NCBI GenBank assembly: GCA_947496355.1
Contig: CANMCO010000010.1
Span: 1-64,000 of the forward strand
Length of the DNA stretch: 64,000 nucleotides
Direction of reading: 5' to 3'
Source: an uncultured Aquimarina sp.
GTDB lineage: Bacteria; Bacteroidota; Bacteroidia; Flavobacteriales; Flavobacteriaceae
A program made the translations under genes and the position numbers. Within the stretch, counting starts at the first letter, position 1. The number at the start of each line of letters is the position of its first letter. The notes beneath the pieces are model-generated. The model was not told where the DNA came from. It saw only the letters and a program-made list of their open reading frames with translations, and searched no databases. Shown in pieces: positions 1 through 7,489 of this stretch.

Positions 1-169
1 ATGAAGCTAGCTTCATTGGGAATTAAATGATAAATTTAATCTAGTAATAATCTGTATCGATTATTTAGGACTAGTCACATCAATACAGTCAATTAAAAAG
101 GGTAAACTAAACATGGCAGCACACGTATTGAATAAAGTTCTATTCTAATGATCCAACAGAGATATAGTC

Positions 170-1123
170 CTATTTGAAGAAAGAGTCAACAAATTCATAT
201 TTATTAAACACCTGAAGATCTTCTATACCTTCACCTACGCCGATGTACTTTACAGGAATTTGAAATTGATCACTTATTCCTATTACCACCCCTCCTTTTG
301 CCGTTCCGTCAAGTTTTGTTACAGCTAATGAAGTTACCTCTGTCGCCGCTGTAAATTGTTTTGCTTGCTCAAAAGCATTCTGACCTGTAGATCCATCCAA
401 AACCAATAATACATCATGAGGAGCATCTCCTATGACTTTCTGCATAACGCGTTTTACTTTTGTTAATTCATTCATCAAATTAACTTTATTATGCAATCTA
501 CCAGCGGTATCTATAATAATAACATCTGCATCTTGATTCACACCAGATTTCAATGTATCAAAAGCTACAGAAGCCGGATCACTTCCCATGGCCTGTTTTA
601 CTATTGGCACATCAACACGATCTGCCCAGACTTGTAGTTGATCAATTGCTGCCGCTCTAAATGTATCTGCAGCTCCAAGCACCACTTTAAGCCCTTTTTT
701 ATTAAATTGATGAGCCAATTTACCAATCGTAGTGGTTTTTCCCACTCCATTTACACCAACAACCATGAGCACATAAGGTTTTTTGTCTTCAGGAACCTCA
801 TAATCGGTAGCTTCTCCCAAATTTGTTTCTGAAAGCAAAGCTGCAATCTCTTCTCGTAAGATCTGATTTAATTCCTCAGTGCCAAGGTATTTATCTTTTG
901 ATACACGATTTTCGATTCTCTCGATAATCTTTATTGTTGTTTTTACACCAACATCACTAGAAACTAAAACCTCTTCCAAGTCATCTAAAACGTCATCATC
1001 TACACTAGATTTACCAGCTACAGCTTTGCTTAATTTTGAAAAAAAGCTTGTTTTGGATTTTTCTAATCCCTTATCTAATGTTTCCTTTTTTTCGGAAGAA
1101 AATATATTCTTAAAAAGTCCCAT
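170..1123 (-). CDS. ftsY: Signal recognition particle receptor FtsY
   Basis: This GTPase docks ribosome-SRP complexes at the inner membrane for co-translational insertion of membrane proteins. The 317-residue protein has a short N-terminal region, a helical N domain (about 25-100) and the G domain. Visible motifs are G1 GVNGVGKTT (123-131), DTAGRLH (205-211), TKLDGTAKGG (269-278) and the C-terminal GVGEGIEDL (296-304), all diagnostic of SRP-type GTPases. The long acidic A domain of E. coli FtsY is absent, as is common in Bacteroidota. It lies downstream of rpmB, rpmG and DUF4295 but behind a hairpin terminator, and a TATTTTTG box (1150-1157, minus strand) just upstream of its ATG may give it its own promoter. 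The identification is secure. Confidence 0.97.
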   Translation of the reverse strand: MGLFKNIFSSEKKETLDKGLEKSKTSFFSKLSKAVAGKSSVDDDVLDDLEEVLVSSDVGVKTTIKIIERIENRVSKDKYLGTEELNQILREEIAALLSETNLGEATDYEVPEDKKPYVLMVVGVNGVGKTTTIGKLAHQFNKKGLKVVLGAADTFRAAAIDQLQVWADRVDVPIVKQAMGSDPASVAFDTLKSGVNQDADVIIIDTAGRLHNKVNLMNELTKVKRVMQKVIGDAPHDVLLVLDGSTGQNAFEQAKQFTAATEVTSLAVTKLDGTAKGGVVIGISDQFQIPVKYIGVGEGIEDLQVFNKYEFVDSFFK

Positions 1124-1179
1124 TTGTGCTATTCAATATACTAGGTGTTCAAAAATAGAATTAAATTATTTAAATATAA

Positions 1180-1222
1180 AAAGAAAGAGCCATTTCAATA
1201 CAATTGAAACGGCTTCTTTTTA
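1180..1222. terminator. Hairpin terminator between the DUF4295 gene and ftsY
   Basis: Arms at 1189-1213 pair with a 3-nt loop (GCC-TTTCAAT against ATTGAAA-GGC, with one mismatch). They are followed on the minus strand by a T-rich run (1180-1188) and on the plus strand by TTTT. It sits right after the DUF4295 stop, so it probably ends the ribosomal-protein transcript before ftsY. Confidence 0.7.
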
Positions 1223-1239
1223 AAATATTTTGTAAAAGA

Positions 1240-1392
1240 TTACTTCTTCTTTAAAAAATCATTTACAGCTTCTGGTGCCATAATTGACTCTACAAAAGTA
1301 TATGCTCCTGATTTCGGAGATTTTACCATTTTTATGGCTTTAGTTAACCTCTTTGACCCTGTCTGTAACGATGCTACTGATTTCTTTGCCAT
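1240..1392 (-). CDS. DUF4295 small basic protein
   Basis: The 50-residue ORF starts MAKKSVASLQTGSKR and ends in three lysines. I translated it directly from 1392 to the TAA at 1240. It matches the DUF4295 family, which is found in Bacteroidota immediately downstream of rpmG, as here (6 bases from the rpmG stop). The protein is basic, and the genomic position suggests a ribosome-associated role, but no function is established. It is co-directional with rpmB and rpmG and is followed by a terminator. Confidence 0.88.
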   Translation of the reverse strand: MAKKSVASLQTGSKRLTKAIKMVKSPKSGAYTFVESIMAPEAVNDFLKKK

Positions 1393-1398
1393 GTCTTA

Positions 1399-1581
1399 TT
1401 ATTTTATTTCTTTATGAACAGTCATTTTCTTTAGAACAGAATTAAATTTCTTTAATTCTAATCTATCAGGAGAGTTCTTTTTATTCTTAGTTGTAATATA
1501 TCTTGATGTACCTGGTTTACCAGTAGCTTTATGCTCTGTACATTCTAAGATTACTTGTACTCTATTACCTTTCTTTGCCAT
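1399..1581 (-). CDS. rpmG: 50S ribosomal protein L33
   Basis: This 60-residue large-subunit protein starts MAKKGNRVQVILECTEH and contains the L33 core TSRYITTKNKKN. There is a single cysteine (ECTEH) and no CxxC pairs, so it is the zinc-free (C-minus) form. The start follows rpmB by 25 nt and the stop precedes DUF4295 by 6 nt, which indicates one transcript. The identification rests on the conserved sequence and the context rpmB-rpmG. Confidence 0.96.
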   Translation of the reverse strand: MAKKGNRVQVILECTEHKATGKPGTSRYITTKNKKNSPDRLELKKFNSVLKKMTVHKEIK

Positions 1582-1606
1582 TTGTAGTATCTTTTAAAAA
1601 AGGAGA

Positions 1607-1846
1607 TTATTTGTTTAAGAAACCTTTTGCTCTTGCTTCTTTCAACACAGCAGAGATTCCGTTCTTATTTATATTTTTTAATGCCGCAGTAGACACTTTT
1701 AGTGTGATCCAACGATCCTCTTCCGGAATATAAAAACGTTTTTTTATTAAATTCGCATTGAATTTACGTTTCGTTTTATTCATCGCGTGGGAAACATTAT
1801 TTCCAACCATTGCCTTTTTACCTGTAAGCTCGCAAACTCTTGACAT
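1607..1846 (-). CDS. rpmB: 50S ribosomal protein L28
   Basis: This 79-residue large-subunit protein has the L28 signature MSRVCELTGKKAMVGNNVSH followed by basic segments (NKTKRKFNANL) and the typical ITLKVSTAALKNI core. It is the first gene of a minus-strand cluster with rpmG and DUF4295. A candidate promoter lies directly upstream. Confidence 0.96.
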   Translation of the reverse strand: MSRVCELTGKKAMVGNNVSHAMNKTKRKFNANLIKKRFYIPEEDRWITLKVSTAALKNINKNGISAVLKEARAKGFLNK

Positions 1847-1882
1847 CTTTTCTTAATTTTGGTATTATTTCAAAACAGGGTG

Positions 1883-1913
1883 CAAATTAACGAATTATTT
1901 ACCGAACCACCAA
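1883..1913 (-). promoter_or_regulatory. Candidate promoter of rpmB
   Basis: Read on the minus strand: TTG (1913-1911), a 20-nt spacer, then TTAATTTG (1890-1883), close to the Bacteroidota -33 TTG and -7 TAnnTTTG elements. It leaves a leader of about 30 nt before the rpmB ATG. The -7 box has one mismatch. Confidence 0.45.
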
Positions 1914-2031
1914 TAATAGTTTAGTAATTTTTTTCCTTTTTTTGAGGTTTTTATTTCGCACCTATCAAAAGATAGAACTAAGCAATAATTTAATAAGATA
2001 CAGATACACTTTCACATACCACATATAATCA

Positions 2032-2061
2032 TTGATTTTCATAATTATTTATGTAATTTAG
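2032..2061 (+). promoter_or_regulatory. Candidate promoter of the first tandem orphan gene
   Basis: TTG (2032-2034), a 19-nt spacer, then TAATTTAG (2054-2061), one base from the Bacteroidota -7 consensus. The start codon is at 2082. The next paralogue has a similar arrangement ending in TTAG. Confidence 0.45.
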
Positions 2062-2081
2062 CTGGTAAACCCGTTATCAAA

Positions 2082-2483
2082 ATGATTGAAAACATCAATA
2101 AATCTCTTTATGGAAAACATACTATTGATATAGGTTCATTCTATTTTTATAAAAACTTCGTGATTGGAAAAGTAAAAGAAGGATTGGATCTTAATTTCGA
2201 GAGCGGAAAAAAATTGTATGAGCTTATTAAGCAATATTATAAGAGTAGCATACCTTTTGTATACATCTCTGACCGAATTAATTCATACTCATTTAAACCT
2301 ACAAGAATATACGGTTCACAGGATTATTTCCCGAACTTAAAAGGCTATGCTATAGTAACCTACAATTCTCTTAATTATAAAGTAGCAAAATTAGAGGAGA
2401 CCTTTACAAACATGCCAACTTACATAGCAGAAAATTTAGATGATGCCATATGCTGGTCTGAGAAATTAGTTTCTAAAAGTTGA
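2082..2483 (+). CDS. Orphan protein, tandem paralogue 1 of 3 (possibly SpoIIAA/STAS-like)
   Basis: A 133-residue cytoplasmic protein without a signal peptide or membrane segment. I do not recognise an experimentally characterised family. It is clearly paralogous to the next two genes: all share an IGSFYFYxNF N-terminal motif, a central YIS-R-NSYSFKP motif, a KGYAIVTY strand and a C-terminal LDDAI-WSE helix. The alternating strand-helix pattern and the final helix resemble the small STAS/SEC14-like proteins annotated in flavobacteria, but that is inference. It has its own candidate promoter 20 nt upstream, so the three copies may be expressed separately. Confidence 0.75.
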   Translation: MIENINKSLYGKHTIDIGSFYFYKNFVIGKVKEGLDLNFESGKKLYELIKQYYKSSIPFVYISDRINSYSFKPTRIYGSQDYFPNLKGYAIVTYNSLNYKVAKLEETFTNMPTYIAENLDDAICWSEKLVSKS

Positions 2484-2588
2484 TCATATCAAATTCTACC
2501 AAATTATTTTTAATTCTATTTACTCCATAAGTGAAAAAGTATGGTCATCCATATCTTGATTTTTGTAACTAAAAAGTTAAGATTTATA

Positions 2589-2619
2589 TTGAATTTAAGG
2601 AGTCTTTGTTCTATCTTAG
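2589..2619 (+). promoter_or_regulatory. Candidate promoter of the second tandem orphan gene
   Basis: TTG (2589-2591), a 20-nt spacer, then TATCTTAG (2612-2619), with the start codon 22 nt further on. The layout is the same as before the first paralogue, including the TTAG ending. Confidence 0.4.
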
Positions 2620-2640
2620 ATTTACCAACTTTTATATATT

Positions 2641-3042
2641 ATGTCCTTAAAGATAGATAAGAAGCTTATCAAGAAGCACGTTCTTGATATTGGCTCATTT
2701 TATTTCTATGAAAATTTTATTGTTGCAGAAATTAAAGAAAATGTGAGCCTGGATTTTGAAAGTGGAAAAGAATTATTTCTACTTGCATATGAGTATTATA
2801 AAAATATCATACCTTACGTATACATCTCTAATAGAGTCAATTCTTATTCTATTAAACCAACGGCTCATTATAAATTAAATAACATTTTACCCAATTTTAA
2901 GGGATATGCAATTGTCGTTTATGATGCTATTAACTATGAAGTTTCAGAATTAGAGAAATTATTCACCAATAGACCGACGAGTATTTTTAACAATCTTGAT
3001 GATGCTATTAGATGGTCTGAAGAGATTGTTAATTTGGATTAA
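2641..3042 (+). CDS. Orphan protein, tandem paralogue 2 of 3
   Basis: 133 residues, the same length as paralogue 1 and colinear with it along its whole length: IGSFYFYENF, YISNRVNSYSIKP, FKGYAIVVYDA and the C-terminal LDDAIRWSEE. No signal peptide, membrane segment or catalytic motif is visible. The conserved NSYS-KP segment and WSE tail are the best family markers. It lies 157 nt downstream of copy 1 with its own promoter-like sequence, which argues for tandem duplication rather than a single tight operon. The function is unknown; a STAS-like fold is only a suggestion. Confidence 0.75.
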   Translation: MSLKIDKKLIKKHVLDIGSFYFYENFIVAEIKENVSLDFESGKELFLLAYEYYKNIIPYVYISNRVNSYSIKPTAHYKLNNILPNFKGYAIVVYDAINYEVSELEKLFTNRPTSIFNNLDDAIRWSEEIVNLD

Positions 3043-3264
3043 TGTTTTTTAAACTTACTCATGGATATATTTATACCTAGATAACATACTTAACAATTGT
3101 TTTATTCATTTCATATCGATAAAACCCCATATAAAAATAAAGTTATCAACTATAACGTTTGAAATCATTAAAAAAACACATAAACAACTGAAAAACAATA
3201 TTTAAGCGAAAGAAACATCATTATTTATCGACTTAGTTTTCACTAACAGAAAATTCATATAGTC

Positions 3265-3657
3265 ATGAAAACGGGAAATGATAAACTAATAGAAGTACGA
3301 AATCTCGAACTTGGCACCTATTACTTTTACGAGCAATATTTTATAGCAGAAGTAAATGAAGGAGAGGTTATAACTCTTAAAAAACTTGATGATCTAATCC
3401 CATTAATCCTTAAGCATTATGGAGACGGAAAATCTTTTTCATATATTTCAAACAGAATTAATTCTCATTCAATAGCTCCGGTAGATTATTTATACTGCCC
3501 CCTTAACACCATGGAAAACTTTAATGGTTATGGTGTCGTAACATATACCGAAGCATGTGAGAAATCAATTGTTGTAGAACAGCACTTTGCCAAAAAACCA
3601 TTTTATCAATTTAGTGATCTAAAAGATGCTATTAACTGGACCAAAAAAAGTGCTTAG
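3265..3657 (+). CDS. Orphan protein, tandem paralogue 3 of 3
   Basis: 130 residues and the most divergent of the trio, but it keeps the landmarks LGTYYFYEQYFIAE, YISNRINSHSIAP, FNGYGVVTY and LKDAINWTKK. The tyrosine of NSYS is replaced by histidine (NSHS). It is separated from copy 2 by 222 nt of non-coding DNA and converges on cinA, whose stop lies 10 nt away. No known function; likely cytoplasmic. Confidence 0.73.
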   Translation: MKTGNDKLIEVRNLELGTYYFYEQYFIAEVNEGEVITLKKLDDLIPLILKHYGDGKSFSYISNRINSHSIAPVDYLYCPLNTMENFNGYGVVTYTEACEKSIVVEQHFAKKPFYQFSDLKDAINWTKKSA

Positions 3658-3667
3658 AATTTTTAAA

Positions 3668-4912
3668 CTATTGTTCTAATTCTTTCAGTAAAATCTCAAA
3701 AGACTTAGCCACAGCCTTACCTATTGTACGTTCTCTTGAATTACCAAAAACAAATTTTTGCGAAAAAACTTTTTCTGGAGTTGCAATAGCTATAAAAACT
3801 GTTCCTACGTCTACCATTCCATCACCTTTTGTCGGGCCTGCATTTCCGGTTGTAGCAATAGCATAATCAGATTTAAATTTTTCTTTTACAGCTACGGCCA
3901 TTGCCTCTACCACCTCAGAGCTCGTTACCGTATGTTTTTCTATAACTCCAGCGTCTAAACCCAGTACTTCCACTTTGGATTGTGTAGCATAGGTAACAGC
4001 TCCCCCATTAAAATATGCAGAAGCACCTGCATTTGCGGTAAATGATTGTGCAATCATACCGCCAGTACAGCTTTCTGCAACAGAAACTGTTTTAGACCTA
4101 CCCATTAAAAGCTTACCAATCCTAGCCTCTATTGTTTCGTCGTCTTCATAGCCAACAATAATATCGCCAATAAGCTTATTAAGCACTCTTATATTACTCT
4201 CAATAGCATCTTCAAGCAGCTTTTTGTTATTACCTCTAGCAGAAAGCCGCAGCCTTACTTTTCCCAAGTTTGGCAAATACGCCAATTTTATAAATGATGG
4301 TAGGCTATCCTCCCAATCCTCAATTTTTTCTGCAATAGCACTTTCTCCAACACCATATGTCAGGACGGTCTTATGAAGTATAAAAGGCCTATCAAATCTT
4401 TTCTGTAATCTTGGTAGCACCTCATTTTTCATCAAACCTTTCATCTCGTAAGGAACCCCAGGCATTGATACAAAAACTTTGTTTTCTTTCTCTATCCACA
4501 TTCCGGGTGCGGTACCATAAATATTCATCAAAGCCTTTGCTTTAGTGGGCACAAGAGCTTGTTGCCTGTTAATATCAGAAATAGGTGTGGAAATATATTT
4601 TTTAAACAACTCTTCTATATTCCTTAACACATCCTTGTTTTGCACTAAAGTGTCATTGAAATACTCGCAAATTGTATGTTTGGTAATATCATCTTTGGTT
4701 GGTCCCAACCCACCAGTAATCAAAATAATATCTACTCTATTGCTAGCTTCATACATAGCATTAAGAATATGCTGCTTGTCGTCACTAATCGAGGTAATTT
4801 GATAAACATCAACGCCAATTTTATTGAGTTCTCTACCAATAAATGCAGAATTGGAATCTACAATTTGACCAATTAGAATTTCATCACCTATGGTAATTAT
4901 TTCGGCTAGCAT
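3668..4912 (-). CDS. cinA: CinA family protein (MoCF-like domain plus nicotinamide-nucleotide amidohydrolase domain)
   Basis: 414 residues, full length for two-domain CinA. The N-terminal half is a MoCF_biosynth-type domain with GDEILIGQIVDSN (9-21) and TGGLGPTKDD (66-75); in characterised relatives this domain has ADP-ribose pyrophosphatase activity. The C-terminal half carries VAESCTGGMIAQ and TGNAGPTKGDG, typical of the PncC-type NMN deamidase. The likely role is clearing damaged pyridine nucleotides; the competence link of the name is historical. It starts 2 nt after the Hpt gene stop and is the last gene of a minus-strand run that includes an exonuclease and an FAH-family hydrolase. Confidence 0.95.
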   Translation of the reverse strand: MLAEIITIGDEILIGQIVDSNSAFIGRELNKIGVDVYQITSISDDKQHILNAMYEASNRVDIILITGGLGPTKDDITKHTICEYFNDTLVQNKDVLRNIEELFKKYISTPISDINRQQALVPTKAKALMNIYGTAPGMWIEKENKVFVSMPGVPYEMKGLMKNEVLPRLQKRFDRPFILHKTVLTYGVGESAIAEKIEDWEDSLPSFIKLAYLPNLGKVRLRLSARGNNKKLLEDAIESNIRVLNKLIGDIIVGYEDDETIEARIGKLLMGRSKTVSVAESCTGGMIAQSFTANAGASAYFNGGAVTYATQSKVEVLGLDAGVIEKHTVTSSEVVEAMAVAVKEKFKSDYAIATTGNAGPTKGDGMVDVGTVFIAIATPEKVFSQKFVFGNSRERTIGKAVAKSFEILLKELEQ

Positions 4913-4914
4913 AT

Positions 4915-5253
4915 TTAATTGAAGTCTTCTTTCAAATCTTCTATAGCTCCATTTACGGTAGATACGATATGATCCAGCACTGGTTTTATTTGCTCTTTGG
5001 CTTTTTTAGTTTTGGACCAAGCTTCTATTTGTTTAATTTGGGTTAAAAGATCGATATCAAATAGTTGAAGATTAGGTTTCATCTTATGAGCATATTGATA
5101 TGCCATTTGAGGGTTGTCAGAATCTACAGCCTGAACCATACTATCAAGATCTGGAGGTATTTCTTCTAAAAAGGTTTGTACTAATACAGCTATAAACTCA
5201 TTATCTCCACCAGATAATTCATTTACATGTTTTAAACTATATCCTTTGCTCAT
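4915..5253 (-). CDS. Stand-alone histidine phosphotransfer (Hpt) domain protein
   Basis: 112 residues forming a single helical Hpt domain. The phospho-accepting histidine is in AYQYAHKMKPNLQLF, the usual AHxLKxN-like motif, and an acidic N-terminal helix (FLEEIPPDLDSM) is typical of the four-helix bundle. Such proteins relay phosphate between hybrid histidine kinases and response regulators. No kinase is adjacent. It sits between the FAH-family gene (stop directly abutting) and cinA (2 nt), so it is translated within a metabolic operon, and its partner cannot be inferred from here. Confidence 0.88.
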   Translation of the reverse strand: MSKGYSLKHVNELSGGDNEFIAVLVQTFLEEIPPDLDSMVQAVDSDNPQMAYQYAHKMKPNLQLFDIDLLTQIKQIEAWSKTKKAKEQIKPVLDHIVSTVNGAIEDLKEDFN

Positions 5254-5865
5254 CTATTTTACTTTTATTGAAAAAAATTGTTTGTTGCTAATGTATCCGG
5301 TCAAAATGTCTTCTGGTTTTACAGCTCCAACACCAGCCGGTGTACCCGTAAATATAACATCTCCTATCTTTAAAGTAAAATATTTTGACACATATTCTAT
5401 TAATTCGTCAATCTTCCATAACATAAGTCTGGTATTACCTTCCTGAACAATCTCCCCGTTTTTCTCTAAGTGAAAATCAATATTATCCACATCACCCAAT
5501 TCTTTTTTCGAAATCCAGCTTCCAATAACAGCGGCACCATCAAAGGCCTTAGCTTTTTCCCAAGGTAACCCTTTTTCCTTAAGGCTACCCTGCAAATCTC
5601 TAGCTGTAAAATCTATTCCTAAACTAATTTCGTCGTAATACTTATTTGCAAATTTTTTCTCAATATACTTTCCAACCTTTTTAATTTTTACTAACACCTC
5701 TACTTCATGATGCACATCATCAGAAAAGTCGGGAATAAAAAAAGGCTGTTTTTTAAGCAAAATAGCAGTGTCTGGTTTCATGAAAATTACCGGATCTGTT
5801 GGTCTTTCATTTTCTAATTCTTCAATATGATCTGTGTAATTACGACCAATACAAATGAGTTTCAT
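5254..5865 (-). CDS. Fumarylacetoacetate hydrolase (FAH) family protein
   Basis: 203 residues, the short FAHD1-like form. It starts MKLICIGRNYTDHIEE and shows MKPDTAI, HHEVEVLVKI (metal-binding E-x-E in the family), FTARDLQG and GTPAGVGAVKPEDI near the C terminus. These define the Mg-dependent acylpyruvase/oxaloacetate decarboxylase-like fold. The exact substrate cannot be read from sequence; FAHD1-type oxaloacetate or acylpyruvate hydrolysis is plausible. It follows the exonuclease gene by 25 nt and directly abuts the Hpt gene. Confidence 0.93.
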   Translation of the reverse strand: MKLICIGRNYTDHIEELENERPTDPVIFMKPDTAILLKKQPFFIPDFSDDVHHEVEVLVKIKKVGKYIEKKFANKYYDEISLGIDFTARDLQGSLKEKGLPWEKAKAFDGAAVIGSWISKKELGDVDNIDFHLEKNGEIVQEGNTRLMLWKIDELIEYVSKYFTLKIGDVIFTGTPAGVGAVKPEDILTGYISNKQFFSIKVK

Positions 5866-5890
5866 TCTTCTAAAGTGATAAGAGAAACAA

Positions 5891-6670
5891 TTATAATTTT
5901 AAACTATTATTTAGCTTACGAAGTCTAACCGCCGTGAGCACTTTCTTTGTATATAAGGGAAAATCAGCATTTTGAATCCATCCAAAATATCCTGGTTCTT
6001 CTTTCATTACTTGTTCTACCAATTTCCCTTTATGTTTTCCAAATGAAAAAACTTCTTTCCCATTGTCATCATAAGCAATGAAACCAGCAAAATCAGCAAA
6101 CTGTTTCCTAGAACTAAATTCTGCTAAAAATTTGGTGTCATTTTCTAATTCGGGATATCGGTCTAATTGGGACTTTAGCACTTCATATGTTGCTAAAGTA
6201 TCAGCTTCAGCAGAGTGGGCATTATCCAAATCCTTATCACAATAAAATTTATACGCGGCAGATAAAGTTCTCTTTTCCATTTTATGATAAATAGTTTGAA
6301 CATCGACTGCAACGGTATTTTTCATGTCAAAATCTAGTCCTGCTCTTAGTAGCTCTTCTGCTAATAATGGGATATCAAATCGATTAGAATTAAACCCTGC
6401 CAGATCACACCCTTTGATCATCTCGTTAACATTTACCGCCAATTGTTTAAAAGTAGGCTCATTGGCTACCTTTGCGTCATCTATACCATGCACTGCAGTA
6501 GTTTCTGCAGGAATCGGCATTTCAGGATTTACCAACCAAGTTTTACTTTCCTGCGTGCCATTTGGAAATATTTTTAGAATAGAAATTTCTACAATTCGAT
6601 CTTTAGATATATTTATACCGGTAGTTTCAAGATCAAAAAAACATATCGGTTTTTTTAAATTAAGCTCCAT
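5891..6670 (-). CDS. DEDDh 3-prime to 5-prime exonuclease (DnaQ-like)
   Basis: 259 residues. The exonuclease domain (about 8-175) shows FFDLETTGI (Exo I), GFNSNRFDIPLL (Exo II) and AHSAEADTLATYEVL (Exo III with the DEDDh histidine). The C-terminal 60 residues carry FGKHKGKLVEQV and a GYFGWI motif, as in exonuclease X-type C-terminal domains. It is probably a DNA repair or proofreading-type nuclease rather than the polymerase III epsilon subunit. A TATCTTTG box (6690-6697, minus strand) lies 20 nt upstream. It is the first gene of the run leading to cinA. Confidence 0.92.
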   Translation of the reverse strand: MELNLKKPICFFDLETTGINISKDRIVEISILKIFPNGTQESKTWLVNPEMPIPAETTAVHGIDDAKVANEPTFKQLAVNVNEMIKGCDLAGFNSNRFDIPLLAEELLRAGLDFDMKNTVAVDVQTIYHKMEKRTLSAAYKFYCDKDLDNAHSAEADTLATYEVLKSQLDRYPELENDTKFLAEFSSRKQFADFAGFIAYDDNGKEVFSFGKHKGKLVEQVMKEEPGYFGWIQNADFPLYTKKVLTAVRLRKLNNSLKL

Positions 6671-6751
6671 AAATTGATTGTGTGATACTCAAAGATAACA
6701 GCAATTCTTTAACAATCTTATAGACAAACTCTATTTTAACATTTACGAAAA

Positions 6752-7438
6752 TTATACAACCTTCTTTACGAATACATTATCTGCAAATTTTCTTGTAACA
6801 GTTTCTACGGTATCGTTAAACTGAATCCGGATGGAGTTGTCAAATTCTCTAACTTCTAGAATTTTTATTTCACTACTTAATACCAAACCAATGGCCGATA
6901 CATATTTTAAAAAATTAACAGAACCATCGTTAACTGCCATCAATTTACACACATCTCCTTCTGATAAAGAAGATAGTGTTACTTTGGGCAATATCGAATA
7001 TTCTCCATTAGCATTAGGTATTAGTTCGCCATGAGGATCTTTCTTAGGGAAATCCATAAACCGATCTAACTCATCAATCAATTTACGAGACTTTATATGC
7101 TCTAGTTGTTCTGCAACATCATGTACCTCATCCCATGTAAAATTTAAATAATTACACAGAAAAGTTTCCCACAACCTATGCTTTCTAATTAGTCGTACTG
7201 CTATCGATTTACCAGCCTCTGTTAGATCTAGTTTTCCGTACTTTTCGCTTACAACATACCCCTTGCTCTTTAATTTTTTAATCATATTATTAGTTGAAGC
7301 TGGAGAAACATTTAGATAATCAGCAAGTTGGTTATTACCAACCTTAGCAGAATTATCCTCTACAAGCAACTGAAAAAGAGCTTTTAAATAATCTTCTTCA
7401 CTTTTTGTTAAATTATTCGAATTTAATTTGTTAGTCAT
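6752..7438 (-). CDS. DtxR/MntR-family metal-dependent transcriptional regulator
   Basis: 228 residues. The N-terminal winged helix (about 8-75) has LTKSEEDYLKALFQL, the recognition region NVSPASTNNMIKKL and KYGKLDLTEAG. A dimerisation/metal domain follows with HRLWETFLCNYL and EQLEHIKSRKLID. The C-terminal SH3/FeoA-like domain (about 150-225) is present, as in the long DtxR forms. The protein senses divalent metal, most likely Mn(II) or Fe(II). It is divergent from a barrel gene and a metal ABC importer, with overlapping promoters between, so it very likely represses that importer. Confidence 0.92.
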   Translation of the reverse strand: MTNKLNSNNLTKSEEDYLKALFQLLVEDNSAKVGNNQLADYLNVSPASTNNMIKKLKSKGYVVSEKYGKLDLTEAGKSIAVRLIRKHRLWETFLCNYLNFTWDEVHDVAEQLEHIKSRKLIDELDRFMDFPKKDPHGELIPNANGEYSILPKVTLSSLSEGDVCKLMAVNDGSVNFLKYVSAIGLVLSSEIKILEVREFDNSIRIQFNDTVETVTRKFADNVFVKKVV

Positions 7439-7458
7439 GGCTAACTTTTTTAGTTTTG
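7428..7458 (+). promoter_or_regulatory. Promoter for the metal-import operon
   Basis: TTG (7428-7430), a 20-nt spacer and TAGTTTTG (7451-7458), a perfect match to TAnnTTTG. The -33 element lies inside the 5-prime end of the divergent regulator gene. The ATG of the barrel gene is at 7490. Confidence 0.6.
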
Positions 7459-7472
7459 CATCAATAATAAAA

Positions 7473-7480
7473 CAAAATTA
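7473..7480 (-). promoter_or_regulatory. -7 element of the metal regulator gene
   Basis: On the minus strand the sequence is TAATTTTG, a perfect match to TAnnTTTG, 35 nt upstream of the regulator ATG. The -33 position (about 7500-7502) reads TTC rather than TTG. The box faces the plus-strand -7 element 15 nt away, so both promoters occupy the same 80 bp. Confidence 0.45.
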
Positions 7481-7489
7481 CTAAACCTA

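Noticed and set aside
1..16. Perfect 16-bp palindrome at the left edge (ATGAAGCT/AGCTTCAT).
   Set aside because: It is cut off by the window start and no T run or gene end is visible, so its context cannot be judged. The rest of 1-169 holds no recognisable ORF or RNA.
638..832. ORFs antisense to ftsY and similar ORFs over cinA, secA and others.
   Set aside because: They lie wholly within conserved genes on the other strand and show no domain, signal peptide or promoter of their own.
2484..2640. Possible tRNA or small RNA genes in the gaps around the tandem orphan genes and elsewhere.
   Set aside because: No cloverleaf, CCA end or strong hairpin was found by reading; none of the gaps in the window looks like a tRNA, rRNA or CRISPR array.
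7441..7486. Inverted repeat in the regulator-barrel gap taken at first for a metal operator.
   Set aside because: Most of the symmetry is explained by two opposed TAnnTTTG boxes, so it is not separate evidence of an operator. It is kept only as part of the promoter finding.
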